This document shows positions 9,523 to 18,100 of a stretch of 64,000 bases of DNA, one piece after another. The position numbers were made by a program, and so were the translations under genes. Source of the stretch: Gemmata palustris. Lineage in GTDB: Bacteria; Planctomycetota; Planctomycetia; Gemmatales; Gemmataceae. The stretch covers positions 4,092,001 through 4,156,000 of the forward strand of contig NZ_JAGKQQ010000001.1 of the NCBI RefSeq assembly GCF_017939745.1. Direction: 5' to 3'. The first letter of the stretch is position 1, and every line of letters begins with the position of its first letter. The notes beneath the pieces were generated by a model that had not been told where the DNA came from, ran no database searches, and worked only from the letters and a program-made list of their open reading frames with translations.

Positions 9523-9901
9523 TAGGGCACCGACGCGCCAACCAAGTACTTCTTCAGCAACGTGCCCGCGAAGACGAGTTTGAAGCGGCTCGTCGATACG
9601 GCCAAGAGCCGGTGGTGGGTGGAGCACAGTTACCGCGAGCTGAAAGACGAACTCGGTCTGGACCACTTTGAAGGCGCTCCTGGCACGGTTGGAACCACCA
9701 CGTCGTGTTGGTGCTGATGGCGTATGCGTTCCTCCAAGACGTGCGGCGCCGGCGCCAAAAAAAGTGGCACCCTGACGCTGCTGACGCTGCCCGAACAACT
9801 GCAACCGTTGCTGGCATGCTGGTGCGGCCGCTGCCCCCCTATGCGGTCACGACGTACCCGAACTCCGGAATGCCAAGCCGCCGTAGTTAACGGAGTAATA
9901 T

Positions 9902-10042
9902 CAAGCGGCTAAAGTGCTCGGGGTCGTCCGACTGACCCTCCACCGGTGGCTCCGCGAGTTACACATCGCTCCACGATTCATCGAAGCCCGGACCCACCGG
10001 CACCGATCGGACGAAAACACGAAAAACATTCTCTCACGATGA
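9902..10042 (+). pseudogene. Helix-turn-helix protein remnant
   Basis: A 46-codon open stretch bounded by stops encodes AAKVLGVVRLTLHRWLREL, a Fis-type or resolvase-like helix-turn-helix signature at the C-terminal end of a protein, followed by a short basic tail. No start codon or upstream domain is present, so it looks like the tail of a lost regulator or response-regulator gene. Confidence 0.35.
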
Positions 10043-10510
10043 TTCCAACGGCGACTAAAAGAGTTCCGGCTAGGTCAGGCTGGAGCCAAACTTCCGCGAC
10101 CTGACCGTGGCAACGCCCTTATCCGTTTGACCCGAACTTTGTCCGCCGCGCAACTGCCCCAGAAGATGAGGTGCGAGCTGCCGGAAGATGCGGTGCGTTG
10201 TTCAGATTGTCTCGTGAGCGCGAATCGCGACTGCGGACGGAATTTCTGTTCGCCATTCTTGATGTCGAGAATGGTGACTTGTGCCTGATGGCACTGCCGT
10301 TTCCTCGGTCACTCCCGCAGGCGATCTTGTGTCACCGATAATCGACGGAATGATCCTGGCTGCTGCTCGGGCGCTGGGCGAATTCTCCGCGCGCCCCCGT
10401 CCGGCTTGCTGCGGCCGGCCCTATGCGGCGTCCGCGCGGTGGCCCGGCGACCGCAGAAACAGTTGGTCTGGAGGCACAGCGGGCCGGGGAGCGCTCAAGG
10501 GAAGGCACTA
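10043..10510. other. Gene-poor stretch, nothing recognised
   Basis: No convincing gene, RNA or repeat was seen. Short open frames here are not supported by a ribosome-binding site or recognisable motifs. The stretch lies between two gene remnants, so it is probably eroded coding DNA. Confidence 0.5.
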
Positions 10511-10896
10511 TTCGCTGGCATAGTGGTGCAGCGGAACGTGGACCGCAGGCAATACGTCACGCCGCCCGCGTTGAGATCGGTGCAAACACCACTTTTCGTC
10601 CTGGTCCGAACGGAGGTGGTTCGCGTGTTCGTCGAAGTCCCGGAAGCCGATGCTTCGTTCATCACAGAGAAGATGGTAGATACGGTCCGAATCGCAGCAA
10701 AGCGAGAAAAGGGTTGAAGACGTCCGTGAAAATCGGCGCAAGGCAGAACGGGATGGTGGAATTACTTCAGAAGCAGGCGCGGCCGGGCGGGAAGAGCGAA
10801 CCGGTAGCTTGGGAGCCTATGACCGACAGCGAAGAGTTTCTCACTGTTTGGCCCGCGGACCGGACGGATGGGGCATCGGTCGAACTTGTACGGTAA
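10511..10896 (+). pseudogene. Efflux RND periplasmic adaptor (HlyD-type) remnant
   Basis: Two adjacent frames give the C-terminal third of a membrane-fusion protein. The first, 10511-10717, has GIVVQRNVDRRQYVTPP followed by LFVLVRTEVVRVFVEVPEAD, typical of the beta-barrel region of tripartite efflux adaptors. The second, 10720-10896, has MVELLQKQARPGGKSEPVAW, like the end of planctomycete adaptors. The intervening part is missing and the frame changes, so the gene is dead. No pump gene remains nearby; the intact adaptor and pump in the window are at 49259-50548 and 45560-48895. Confidence 0.6.
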
Positions 10897-11752
10897 GCGT
10901 TTCGATATGGCTGTCGGTTGCCGCCACCCGCGACCGACGTGCGCCGGAACCGAGTGGCGGGGGGCTCCCTGTTGGCCTCGAAGTGTGGGAAGCACTGACG
11001 ATCTCCGCACTGTTCGCGCTCACCACCCTCAGCACCTCCACTGTGATCAGGCCGTCGATCGCCTATTTCGCGACCCTGCGACAATGCCTCAGTAGCCGGC
11101 ACGGCGCACCGTCGGAGTGAGAGACAGTGCGCGACTATGTTTCAAGTTTCGCAGGGACTGCCGAAGCAGTCGCCCTGACGGTCGTCTGCAGTGTGAAATC
11201 ATCATTTGGGAAAATTTTGTTTTAATGACAAATTAATTTCATAACAATCGAGAGACGGGGCCGGTGGCGATCGAGCGGGAATTGATTTACGTGTATTTCG
11301 CCACCGCACCGTCAAAAACTACCTGCACATCGGCCAATCCCCGAACTCCGGGAGGTCCGCCGCAGCGAACGGCAACGAGGTGCGCAGCGCCCGACCGGTG
11401 AGGGCATGGACGACACCTGGCCCCGGCCGCTCACGGTGACCTGGTTGCCGATGCGCTTGCAAGCCCAGTGTCGAACGAGCCGTTCAGAGTGAACGGCTGG
11501 ACGTGGTCGGGGTCGGAGTGCCCAGCTTCCTGTCTCCGTGCTCCACAAGGTGAATCGCGCCCGTGGAACAATCGCCATCGAACCCGTCAGCGATATCCAG
11601 CGCATGAGCGTCTCCTTGAATCAGCAAGCCGTTTACCGGAGCGAACTTCGCGGAGCTACACCGCGCCCCGCAAAGTGCTCGCGCCACAACTCGGGTTGGC
11701 GATCAATAAGACACCCCGAGGCAACGACAACCGTAACTCGGGACTCCTCCGT
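10897..11752. other. Gene-poor stretch with an AT-rich patch
   Basis: No gene could be supported. The most distinctive part is an AT-rich patch at about 11195-11245, sharply different from the GC-rich surroundings, which could be a promoter or an unrecognised mobile-element end. Short open frames on both strands lack motifs. Confidence 0.45.
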
Positions 11753-12220
11753 ATGCTCGTTCGCGAATTCGTCGGCGGCGACCCGACCCGCACCTGCAAA
11801 CTGATCTTCCTCGACGAGCCCCTGCGCTTCGGGTACCGCGTAACCGACGGAGGTCGGCTGGCCGAGCACGTCCTGACCAAGAGAGCGGACTTCGAGCGGG
11901 CCGTTGTCGAGCAAACGGCCGAGGGCTTCGTCGAGACCGAGTGGTCGCTCACCAGGCGGGTGTTTTCCTCGTCGGACCAGTTTTGGATCGTGGCACTGGA
12001 GGGCAACACCCTCCGCACGCACTTCGGCGGGATCCGCCCCGGCTGGCAAGAGTCATCGGGGCAGAAGCGGGACAAGTTGTACCGGGACCGCAACCGTGCC
12101 GTTGCCGCGTACCACCGGGCCATCGCCAGCAAGTGTGACGAAGGGTACCGCGAACAATACGACCGCGAGGTGCTGATCCCGGGCGGACCGAGGCAACCGG
12201 GAACGAAAGGGGCGAGATAG
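11753..12220 (+). CDS. WGR-domain protein, hypothetical
   Basis: A 155-residue protein with a WGR-like domain in its C-terminal half: RRVFSSSDQFWIVALEGNTL, then THFGGIRPGW and a final DKLYRDRNRAVAAYHRAIASK, matching the beta-sheet plus helix layout of WGR domains. WGR domains bind nucleic acid in PARPs and occur alone in many bacteria; a precise role cannot be given. The start is uncertain. The frame stays open upstream to 11468, but that part is low in recognisable sequence, so the internal ATG at 11753 is preferred. The usual WGR tryptophan-glycine-arginine reads FGG here, which is unusual. It lies downstream of transposon debris. Confidence 0.55.
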   Translation: MLVREFVGGDPTRTCKLIFLDEPLRFGYRVTDGGRLAEHVLTKRADFERAVVEQTAEGFVETEWSLTRRVFSSSDQFWIVALEGNTLRTHFGGIRPGWQESSGQKRDKLYRDRNRAVAAYHRAIASKCDEGYREQYDREVLIPGGPRQPGTKGAR

Positions 12221-12506
12221 GGGATGCACGCACGCTCCGCTGAAACGGGAACTGCCGTTTCGGATCCGCTCCCTTCTTAGCTCGGCTGACGCCGATTCCG
12301 GGTGGCCGTCCGTGGCGGGTAGCATGAGGGTTACTGAAGCTCCCATGCTCCCCTCGCACGCGGACGGCCGTCATGATTCTACCACCCGAGGCGCGGCTAC
12401 GGGGCGCCGCATTCGTCTTCTCGTTCACCAGCCCGACGTACCAGCGGTTCTCCACACCCCCGGTCGGGGCGCGGCTGACGACCGAGCCCGCGAGAGGAGC
12501 CACACT

Positions 12507-13343
12507 ATGACCGATACCGAATTGGCCGCGCTCGTCGCACAATCACCGGTGCGTCGCGACGAATCCACCTGGCTCGCGGTGAAAGATTATCTCCTCCGCC
12601 GGCTCCGCGAACTCGTCCCCGGTGAGGTGCGATTCGGCCCGTATTGGATCGGCACGGGTTCCGAGCGGGGCGGCTCGCTTTGCTCCCGCGTCCGCTGTCG
12701 CACCGCGCTCCCGTTCGTGCCGGAGTCGGACGCCTGGGAGGGAAGTTTCTGCACGAGCGGCAACGAGACGCACTCGTGGACCGACCTCGACGTGTTCCCG
12801 TTTCGACACGGGCGCAACGTGCGCCCCGGTGGGACGTTCTGGAACCTCTGCTTCAGTGCGAACCACTGGACGTCGCGCGGGTGGCGGGTCCCCGATGGCC
12901 CGAGTGAATGGGAATGGGTGAAGCAAACGGGGAACTGCTACCTGTTCCCGCGCAACGTGTGTGAAATAGCTCGGCGCCATTTGCTCGGGCGCCCGCCGAT
13001 CGTCACCGTGCGGCCGATCAACTGGTTCGGCCGCGAGCACCACCGCGCCCCGGCTGGAACGGTGCGCGTGTCGCTCCACGACGTCCGGCGGAGGGGCGCG
13101 AGCGACGAACTCGGCGGTGAAACGGCTTTATCACTCGCGGACACGAGCCGACCTGCTGTTGTGGTGACAATGCGAACGTTTCCGCGCGTCACGTCCGACG
13201 AAATCGGCCTCGAGCGCCTCCCGATACGCGGCGGTTGGGTTCCGGGCAAGTACGAGGTGAGCCTTCGCGTCCGCTACGAACCCTACCGACAAGATGGTCC
13301 AGAAGCCTTTGTGACCGCACCAATGATCTTCACAATTCACTGA
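12507..13343 (+). CDS. Unrecognised protein, 278 residues
   Basis: The start ATG at 12507 follows GAGAGGAG at a good distance, and is preferred over the longer open frame from 12312 because upstream sequence is low-complexity and arginine-rich. The product has no signal peptide or membrane segment. It is rich in Trp, Arg and Pro and includes the stretches VRFGPYWIGTGSERGGSLC, FWNLCFSANHWTSRGW and PGKYEVSLRVRYEPY. No family was recognised. It ends 35 bp before the P-type ATPase fusion gene in the same direction, so the two may be co-transcribed. Confidence 0.65.
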   Translation: MTDTELAALVAQSPVRRDESTWLAVKDYLLRRLRELVPGEVRFGPYWIGTGSERGGSLCSRVRCRTALPFVPESDAWEGSFCTSGNETHSWTDLDVFPFRHGRNVRPGGTFWNLCFSANHWTSRGWRVPDGPSEWEWVKQTGNCYLFPRNVCEIARRHLLGRPPIVTVRPINWFGREHHRAPAGTVRVSLHDVRRRGASDELGGETALSLADTSRPAVVVTMRTFPRVTSDEIGLERLPIRGGWVPGKYEVSLRVRYEPYRQDGPEAFVTAPMIFTIH

Positions 13344-13378
13344 GTTGCGGACGCGCGCCGTTCGCCTAAAACCACTTC

Positions 13379-16300
13379 ATGCACCGCGAGATCAGCACCG
13401 TTGACGACCCGTTCCACTCCGAGTCGCCGCTCGGCTTGTACCTGCTCACGGCCGTCGTGGGCGGGCTACTCGCAGCCGATCTGTGGCCCAGCGTAGCGAC
13501 CTGGCTCAAGGGTCAGGGGGCCGAGACGTATTCCTGGGGCCGCGAACTGTACGGCTTCCGGTACGCCCTTATCGCGGCCGTCATCGGCGGCGGGCGCGTG
13601 CTGTACACGTCGCTCGAAGCGCTTTTTGAGGGGCGCATCGGGTCGGATCTCGCGCTCGCCATCGCGTGCCTCGCGGCCATCATCCTGAAAGAGCCGGTCG
13701 TCGCGTGCGAGGTCGTGTTCATCGGTCTCGTCGGCGAGTGCCTCGAAGCGTTCACGTTCGCGCGCACGCAGAACGCGCTCGGCAAACTCGCGGAACTCTT
13801 CCCGCAGCGGTGCTGGGTGCTGCGAGACGGCGCCGAAGTGCGCGCCTTCACTGCGGATGTAATCGTTGGCGACAAGGTGGTGGTGAAACCCGGCGGGCGC
13901 GTGCCGGTCGATGGTGACGTGATGGACGGCCGATCGGCCGTGGACGCCAGCGCGATCACCGGCGAAAGCCTGCCCGTCGATAAAGGGCCGGGCGACACGG
14001 TTCTTGCCGGTAGCATCGTTCAACACGGTTCGCTCACGGTCGAGGCGAGAAAGGTCGCGAAGCAGACCGTTGCCGGGCAGGTGATCGAGCTGACCGGACA
14101 GGCACTGAAGGATAAGGCACCGCTCGAGCGCTACGCGGACCGGCTCGCGCGGTACTTTCTCCCCGTCGTGCTCGCGCTCGCGCTCGTGACGTTCATCGGC
14201 AACGTCGCGTATCAGGTCTCGAGCACGCCACAACCCGGCTTCCCCAAACCCACGCTCCGGGCGGCCGCCAAGGTCGCCGCGTACCCGGCGCTCGCCGTGC
14301 TGGTGGTCGCGTGCCCGTGCGCACTGATCCTCGCGACACCGGCCGCGGTGATTGCCGCACTCGGTCGGCTCGCGGGGACGGGGGTGCTCATCAAGGGCGG
14401 TTCCGCACTCGAACGGCTCGCCGGCGTGACCGCGTTCGCGTTCGACAAGACCGGCACGCTCACAGAAGGGAAACTCGAACTCGGCGACGTAATTCCCCTT
14501 GCGTCCACCGCGGAACAGCTCCTACAAGCCGCCGCGACCGCCGAACAGCGGAGCGAGCACCCGCTCGCGCGGCTCATCGTGCGCGAAGCCGCAGCGCGCA
14601 ACCTGGAAGTGGCGCAAGCCGAAGCGTTCCAGGCGCACCCCGGTGCGGGCGTGACCGCGACCGCGAGCGGAACCGCCATCACCGTCGGCACCCGGCGCCT
14701 GATCGAAGAACAGGGGATTGCCCTTCCGCCGGAAGCGCTCGCGGCCCTCGAGCAACTCGACGCGGCCGGGCAAACGTCGCTGGTCGTCGCCCGCAACGGC
14801 GTCGTGCTCGGTGTGCTCGGCGCGCGCGACACGCTCCGCCCCGAAGCGGCACAAGTTCTCGCCGATCTGCGCGCGCTCGGGATCACGCCCGTCGCGTTAC
14901 TCACCGGGGACCGCTCCGCGGTTGCGCGCGCGATTGCGGAGCAAATTCCCGTAACCGAAGTCCACGCGGAGATGCTTCCCGCGCAGAAGGCGGAGTGGGT
15001 GGCATCACGCGCTCCCGTTCCCGCCGCTGAAGGGCGCGCGGAGGCCGAGCTTTCGAGTGCGGACACTGTCCCGAGTACAGAAGGACGGTTCTCCCCTCTT
15101 TCTTCGGGACGAACCGGTTCTTCCGTGGCCTTCGTCGGCGACGGCATCAACGACGCCCCCGCCCTCGCGCGGGCCGGTGTGGGAATCGCCATCGGGAGTG
15201 GAACGGATGTCGCGGCCGAAGCGGGCGACATCGTGATGATGGGCGCGCCGCTCGCCCCGCTCCCGCTCCTCGTGAAATTGTCGCGCGAAACGGTCCGCAT
15301 CATCCGGCAAAACATTCTCGTCTTCGCGTTCGGCGTGAACCTCGTCGGCATCCTCCTCACCGGTCTGCTGTGGCCGCTGTTCGCGTCGTCGCCCGAATGG
15401 TACGAATCGGCCCCGCTCGCGGCCGTCATCTACCACCAGTTCGGATCGCTCGCGGTGCTGTTGAACTCGATGCGCCTGCTCGCCTTTGATCGGAAAGAGA
15501 ACCGCACCCTTTCGCGCGCCCGCGGAGTGGCCCAGGCACTCGAAGGGTGGCTCGGGCGCGTCTCGATCGACGGCCTGTTGCACGCGGTCGCGCACCAGTG
15601 GAAGTTCATCCGCGCCGGGTTGGTCGGGGCCGCGGTACTCGTGTTTCTCGGCACCGCATTCAGCCAGATCGAGAACGGCGAGGTCGGGGTCGTGCGGCGG
15701 TTCGGCGAAGTGACCGCGGACCTGCAACCGGGGCTGCACGTGCGCTGGCCGTGGCCCATCGAAACGGTCACCCGCGTGCGCCCCGACGAGGTGCGCAGCG
15801 TCGAACTCGGGTTCCGCGTACTCGCCGAGAAGCAGGAAAAGAAGCCGGGCAGTAACACGTGGACGAGCGGGCACGGCGACGGCGTCGGGCGCCTCACCGA
15901 CGAAGCGGTGATGATTACCGGCGACGGCGATCTGGTCGAGATCCTCGCCACCGCGCGCTACCGCGTGAGCGACCCGCGCCAGTACCTCTTCGCGACGCGC
16001 GACCCGGACGGGGTGGTCCGCTCGTCGGCCGAAGCCGTGCTGCGCGAACTGGTCGCGAGCCACCGGTTCCTGGAACTGCTCACGGTCCGGCGCGCGGAAT
16101 TAGAAAGTACCGCGCTGGAGCGCCTGAACCGCCGGCTCGCGCAGGCCGCGCCCGGTGGCATGGGCGTCGCGCTCGACGGGTTCACGCTCCACGACCTGCA
16201 CCCGCCGCCGGAAGTGGTGACCTCGTACCACGAGGTGGCGAAGGCCATCCAGGACCGCGACCGGGTGGTGAACGAGGCGCTCGCGAGTTCGATCCGCACC

Positions 16301-16729
16301 CGGCGCCGCGCGGAAGAAGAGGCCGACTGGGTGCTGAAGCGCACCGAGGCCGAAAAGCACGCGCGGCTCGAGGGCGCGAACGCCGACCGCGACGCCTTCC
16401 TCGCGTGGCACCTCGTCCGCGCGAAATTGACGGACGCGGAAGAAGCGGCCCTCGCGACCGAGCGCGCGAACCGCGTCGCGGCCAAACAAGACCCGGCCGC
16501 CGTGGACAAGGACATTGCCGAGCGCCGGGCGAAGCTCCTCGCGGAGCGCCGGGCGCTCCTCGAAACGCGCCTCACGTACCAAACCGTGGTCGACGTACTG
16601 CGGGTGCGCGACAAAGTGATTATTGACGCGCCCGACGTACCCGGGCGCCGGCACCTGTTCTTGCTCGACCCGGAACTCCTGAAACTCCCGCAACTGGCCG
16701 CCCCCCGCACGATCGAGAAAGACCCGTAA
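13379..16729 (+). CDS. P1B-type metal ATPase fused to an HflK-like SPFH domain
   Basis: One uninterrupted 1116-codon frame joins two proteins. Residues about 1-730 form a P1B-type transition-metal ATPase: TGES near 200, the transmembrane CPC at 312-314, DKTGTLT with phosphorylated Asp356, the nucleotide-binding SEHPLA (His394) and GDGIND (588-592). No N-terminal CxxC metal-binding domain is seen. Residues about 742-1116 start with a membrane helix (GLVGAAVLVFLGTAF) and continue as an SPFH/HflK-like domain with VVRRFGEVTADLQPGLHVRW and a long charged coiled coil. HflK normally works with HflC to control FtsH. The junction is in frame with no stop or internal start signal noted. A roughly 35-residue low-complexity insert precedes GDGIND. 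A role in metal export coupled to membrane microdomains or quality control is inference. Confidence 0.9.
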   Translation: MHREISTVDDPFHSESPLGLYLLTAVVGGLLAADLWPSVATWLKGQGAETYSWGRELYGFRYALIAAVIGGGRVLYTSLEALFEGRIGSDLALAIACLAAIILKEPVVACEVVFIGLVGECLEAFTFARTQNALGKLAELFPQRCWVLRDGAEVRAFTADVIVGDKVVVKPGGRVPVDGDVMDGRSAVDASAITGESLPVDKGPGDTVLAGSIVQHGSLTVEARKVAKQTVAGQVIELTGQALKDKAPLERYADRLARYFLPVVLALALVTFIGNVAYQVSSTPQPGFPKPTLRAAAKVAAYPALAVLVVACPCALILATPAAVIAALGRLAGTGVLIKGGSALERLAGVTAFAFDKTGTLTEGKLELGDVIPLASTAEQLLQAAATAEQRSEHPLARLIVREAAARNLEVAQAEAFQAHPGAGVTATASGTAITVGTRRLIEEQGIALPPEALAALEQLDAAGQTSLVVARNGVVLGVLGARDTLRPEAAQVLADLRALGITPVALLTGDRSAVARAIAEQIPVTEVHAEMLPAQKAEWVASRAPVPAAEGRAEAELSSADTVPSTEGRFSPLSSGRTGSSVAFVGDGINDAPALARAGVGIAIGSGTDVAAEAGDIVMMGAPLAPLPLLVKLSRETVRIIRQNILVFAFGVNLVGILLTGLLWPLFASSPEWYESAPLAAVIYHQFGSLAVLLNSMRLLAFDRKENRTLSRARGVAQALEGWLGRVSIDGLLHAVAHQWKFIRAGLVGAAVLVFLGTAFSQIENGEVGVVRRFGEVTADLQPGLHVRWPWPIETVTRVRPDEVRSVELGFRVLAEKQEKKPGSNTWTSGHGDGVGRLTDEAVMITGDGDLVEILATARYRVSDPRQYLFATRDPDGVVRSSAEAVLRELVASHRFLELLTVRRAELESTALERLNRRLAQAAPGGMGVALDGFTLHDLHPPPEVVTSYHEVAKAIQDRDRVVNEALASSIRTRRRAEEEADWVLKRTEAEKHARLEGANADRDAFLAWHLVRAKLTDAEEAALATERANRVAAKQDPAAVDKDIAERRAKLLAERRALLETRLTYQTVVDVLRVRDKVIIDAPDVPGRRHLFLLDPELLKLPQLAAPRTIEKDP

Positions 16730-16907
16730 AAACTACCGCCGGGAGCGGAGTTCGCGGGACGCATATCTTTCGGCCGATCCTTGAGTTAAGGGCGGTCGGC
16801 CGACCGGGACAAACCGGTGTGCGGGACGCAATTCGCGCAATGAAGCGGGGGTATTGCGTTCTCTTCGCGAGGATCGAACGGGATTCGATCTGATGAGGAG
16901 AAGGGCT

Positions 16908-17141
16908 ATGCTCCGCAAACTCATTCTGGCAGTCGCGGTCGCCACTCTGGTCGGACCGAGCGCGATTTCGGCGGCCACCGACATTGCCCCGCCGACACGA
17001 CCCCAGCGCCAATTCAAAGTGTTCGTTCAGCGCGGCTCGGGCTGGCAGCTCCACGGCACGTACCCGCTCCACGCCGAAGCCCGACGGGTCGCGATCCGCC
17101 TCTGGCACGAAGGGTACCGGGTCGAAATCTGGGAAGTGTGA
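16908..17141 (+). CDS. Small secreted protein, 77 residues
   Basis: ATG at 16908 follows AGGAGAAGGG closely. The first 23 residues form a Sec signal peptide (MLRKLILAVAVATLVGPSAI) with a probable cleavage at SAA. The mature part is short and basic, ending HEGYRVEIWEV. No family was recognised. It lies 178 bp downstream of the ATPase fusion gene and is probably transcribed separately. Confidence 0.6.
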   Translation: MLRKLILAVAVATLVGPSAISAATDIAPPTRPQRQFKVFVQRGSGWQLHGTYPLHAEARRVAIRLWHEGYRVEIWEV

Positions 17142-17281
17142 GTCGACACGCGAGCGGCTCGCTAACAGGGAGCCTGAAACCGGACTAAAGGCTTACGGAA
17201 TCGACGGGATTCTCGGCGGCGCGTTCGCCCCGCCGAAGTTCGTCCGAGCCAACACCTCTTGCGCAGCGAGTCCACTGAACA

Positions 17282-18052
17282 CTACCCGCGCAGCATTTCG
17301 ACCACGGTCGCGTGCAGCTTGCCGTTGGTCGCGAGCACGTCGGGCGTGTGGATCGTCGGGACGCCGGTCCAGTCGGTGAACATACCGCCGGCCTCTTCCA
17401 CGATGGGCTTGGTCGCGGCCACGTCCCAAGGATTCACGCCGTGTTCGAGCATGATGTCCGCGGCGCCCTCGGCCACGAGGACGAAGCCGTAAAAGTCCCC
17501 GTGCCCGCGCTGGCGCTTGGTTTTACCGTACAGGTCGTGAAAGACCTTTTCGCGCCCGGCACGGGAGAACCAGCCCATGCTGGAGTAGCACAGCGAGGAT
17601 TCCGCGAGCGTGGACACGTCCGACACGCGAATCCGGCGCTCGTTGTGGTACGCGCCGTCGCCGCGGAGCGCCCGGTAGGTCATCCCGAACACCGGAATGT
17701 ACACCACCCCGCCGATCTGCTCGCCCCGGTACTCGAGGCCGATGAGCGTGGCCCAAATGGGCACGTGGCGGATGAACGACTTGGTCCCGTCGATGGGGTC
17801 GATGACCCACCGGAACCCGCTCGTGCCGGGCTGGTTCCCGAACTCTTCTCCCAGGAACCCGTCCGCGGGGAACGCGGCGGACACGGCCTCGCGGATCAAC
17901 TTCTCGGCGGACTTGTCGGCGATGGTGACCGGGCTACTGTCGGCCTTGTGCTCAACTTCAAAAGTGGTTTCGTAGTACGTCCGGGCGAGGTCGCCCGCTT
18001 TGTGGGCCGCGTCGATGGCCAGATCGTACCGTGTGCGCCAGTCTGCGTTCAT
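17282..18052 (-). CDS. hisN: Inositol-monophosphatase-family phosphatase, probable histidinol-phosphatase
   Basis: A 256-residue Mg2+-dependent phosphatase with complete metal-binding motifs: GEE at 68-70, DPIDGTKSF with Asp85 and Asp88, and NPWDVAA with Asp210. The WVIDPIDGTKSFIRHVP form and overall length resemble the IMPase-fold histidinol-phosphatases that convert histidinol phosphate to histidinol in histidine biosynthesis. Inositol-phosphatase or 3'-phosphoadenosine-phosphatase activity cannot be excluded, because the fold is shared. It lies 48 bp after the ROK gene in the same direction. Confidence 0.8.
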   Translation of the reverse strand: MNADWRTRYDLAIDAAHKAGDLARTYYETTFEVEHKADSSPVTIADKSAEKLIREAVSAAFPADGFLGEEFGNQPGTSGFRWVIDPIDGTKSFIRHVPIWATLIGLEYRGEQIGGVVYIPVFGMTYRALRGDGAYHNERRIRVSDVSTLAESSLCYSSMGWFSRAGREKVFHDLYGKTKRQRGHGDFYGFVLVAEGAADIMLEHGVNPWDVAATKPIVEEAGGMFTDWTGVPTIHTPDVLATNGKLHATVVEMLRG

Positions 18053-18100
18053 GCGAACTTGAGCGGGGGCGTACCCCGCCTTATTAGTGTAAAGGGAGGG

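Larger units (their letters stand above)
6091..9893 (+). pseudogene. IS701-type transposase split by four insertions
   Basis: Transposase sequence resumes across the insertions. The N-terminal part (6103-6600) has YLRGVLLDGHRKSVEPMA and IDDTGLPKQG, the first catalytic Asp, with a frameshift near 6440. The middle (7724-8038) has VLADSLFG, the second Asp, and VTWRAGSKG. Short bridges lie at 8130-8157 and 8249-8298 (LLAEWP). The C-terminal part (9525-9893) has TKYFFSNVPAKTSLK and RELKDELGLDHFEG. This order matches IS701-family transposases. The gene lacks about the first 45 codons and starts at the degenerate CRISPR repeat. It is interrupted by IS630 elements at 6601 and 8299 and MITEs at 8039 and 8158. 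In-frame TAG codons and frameshifts show it was decaying before the insertions. Confidence 0.85.

Noticed and set aside
10281-10523. A possible aminotransferase-like fragment (LVSPIIDGMILAAAR)
   Set aside because: The resemblance is a few residues only and no neighbouring motif supports it.
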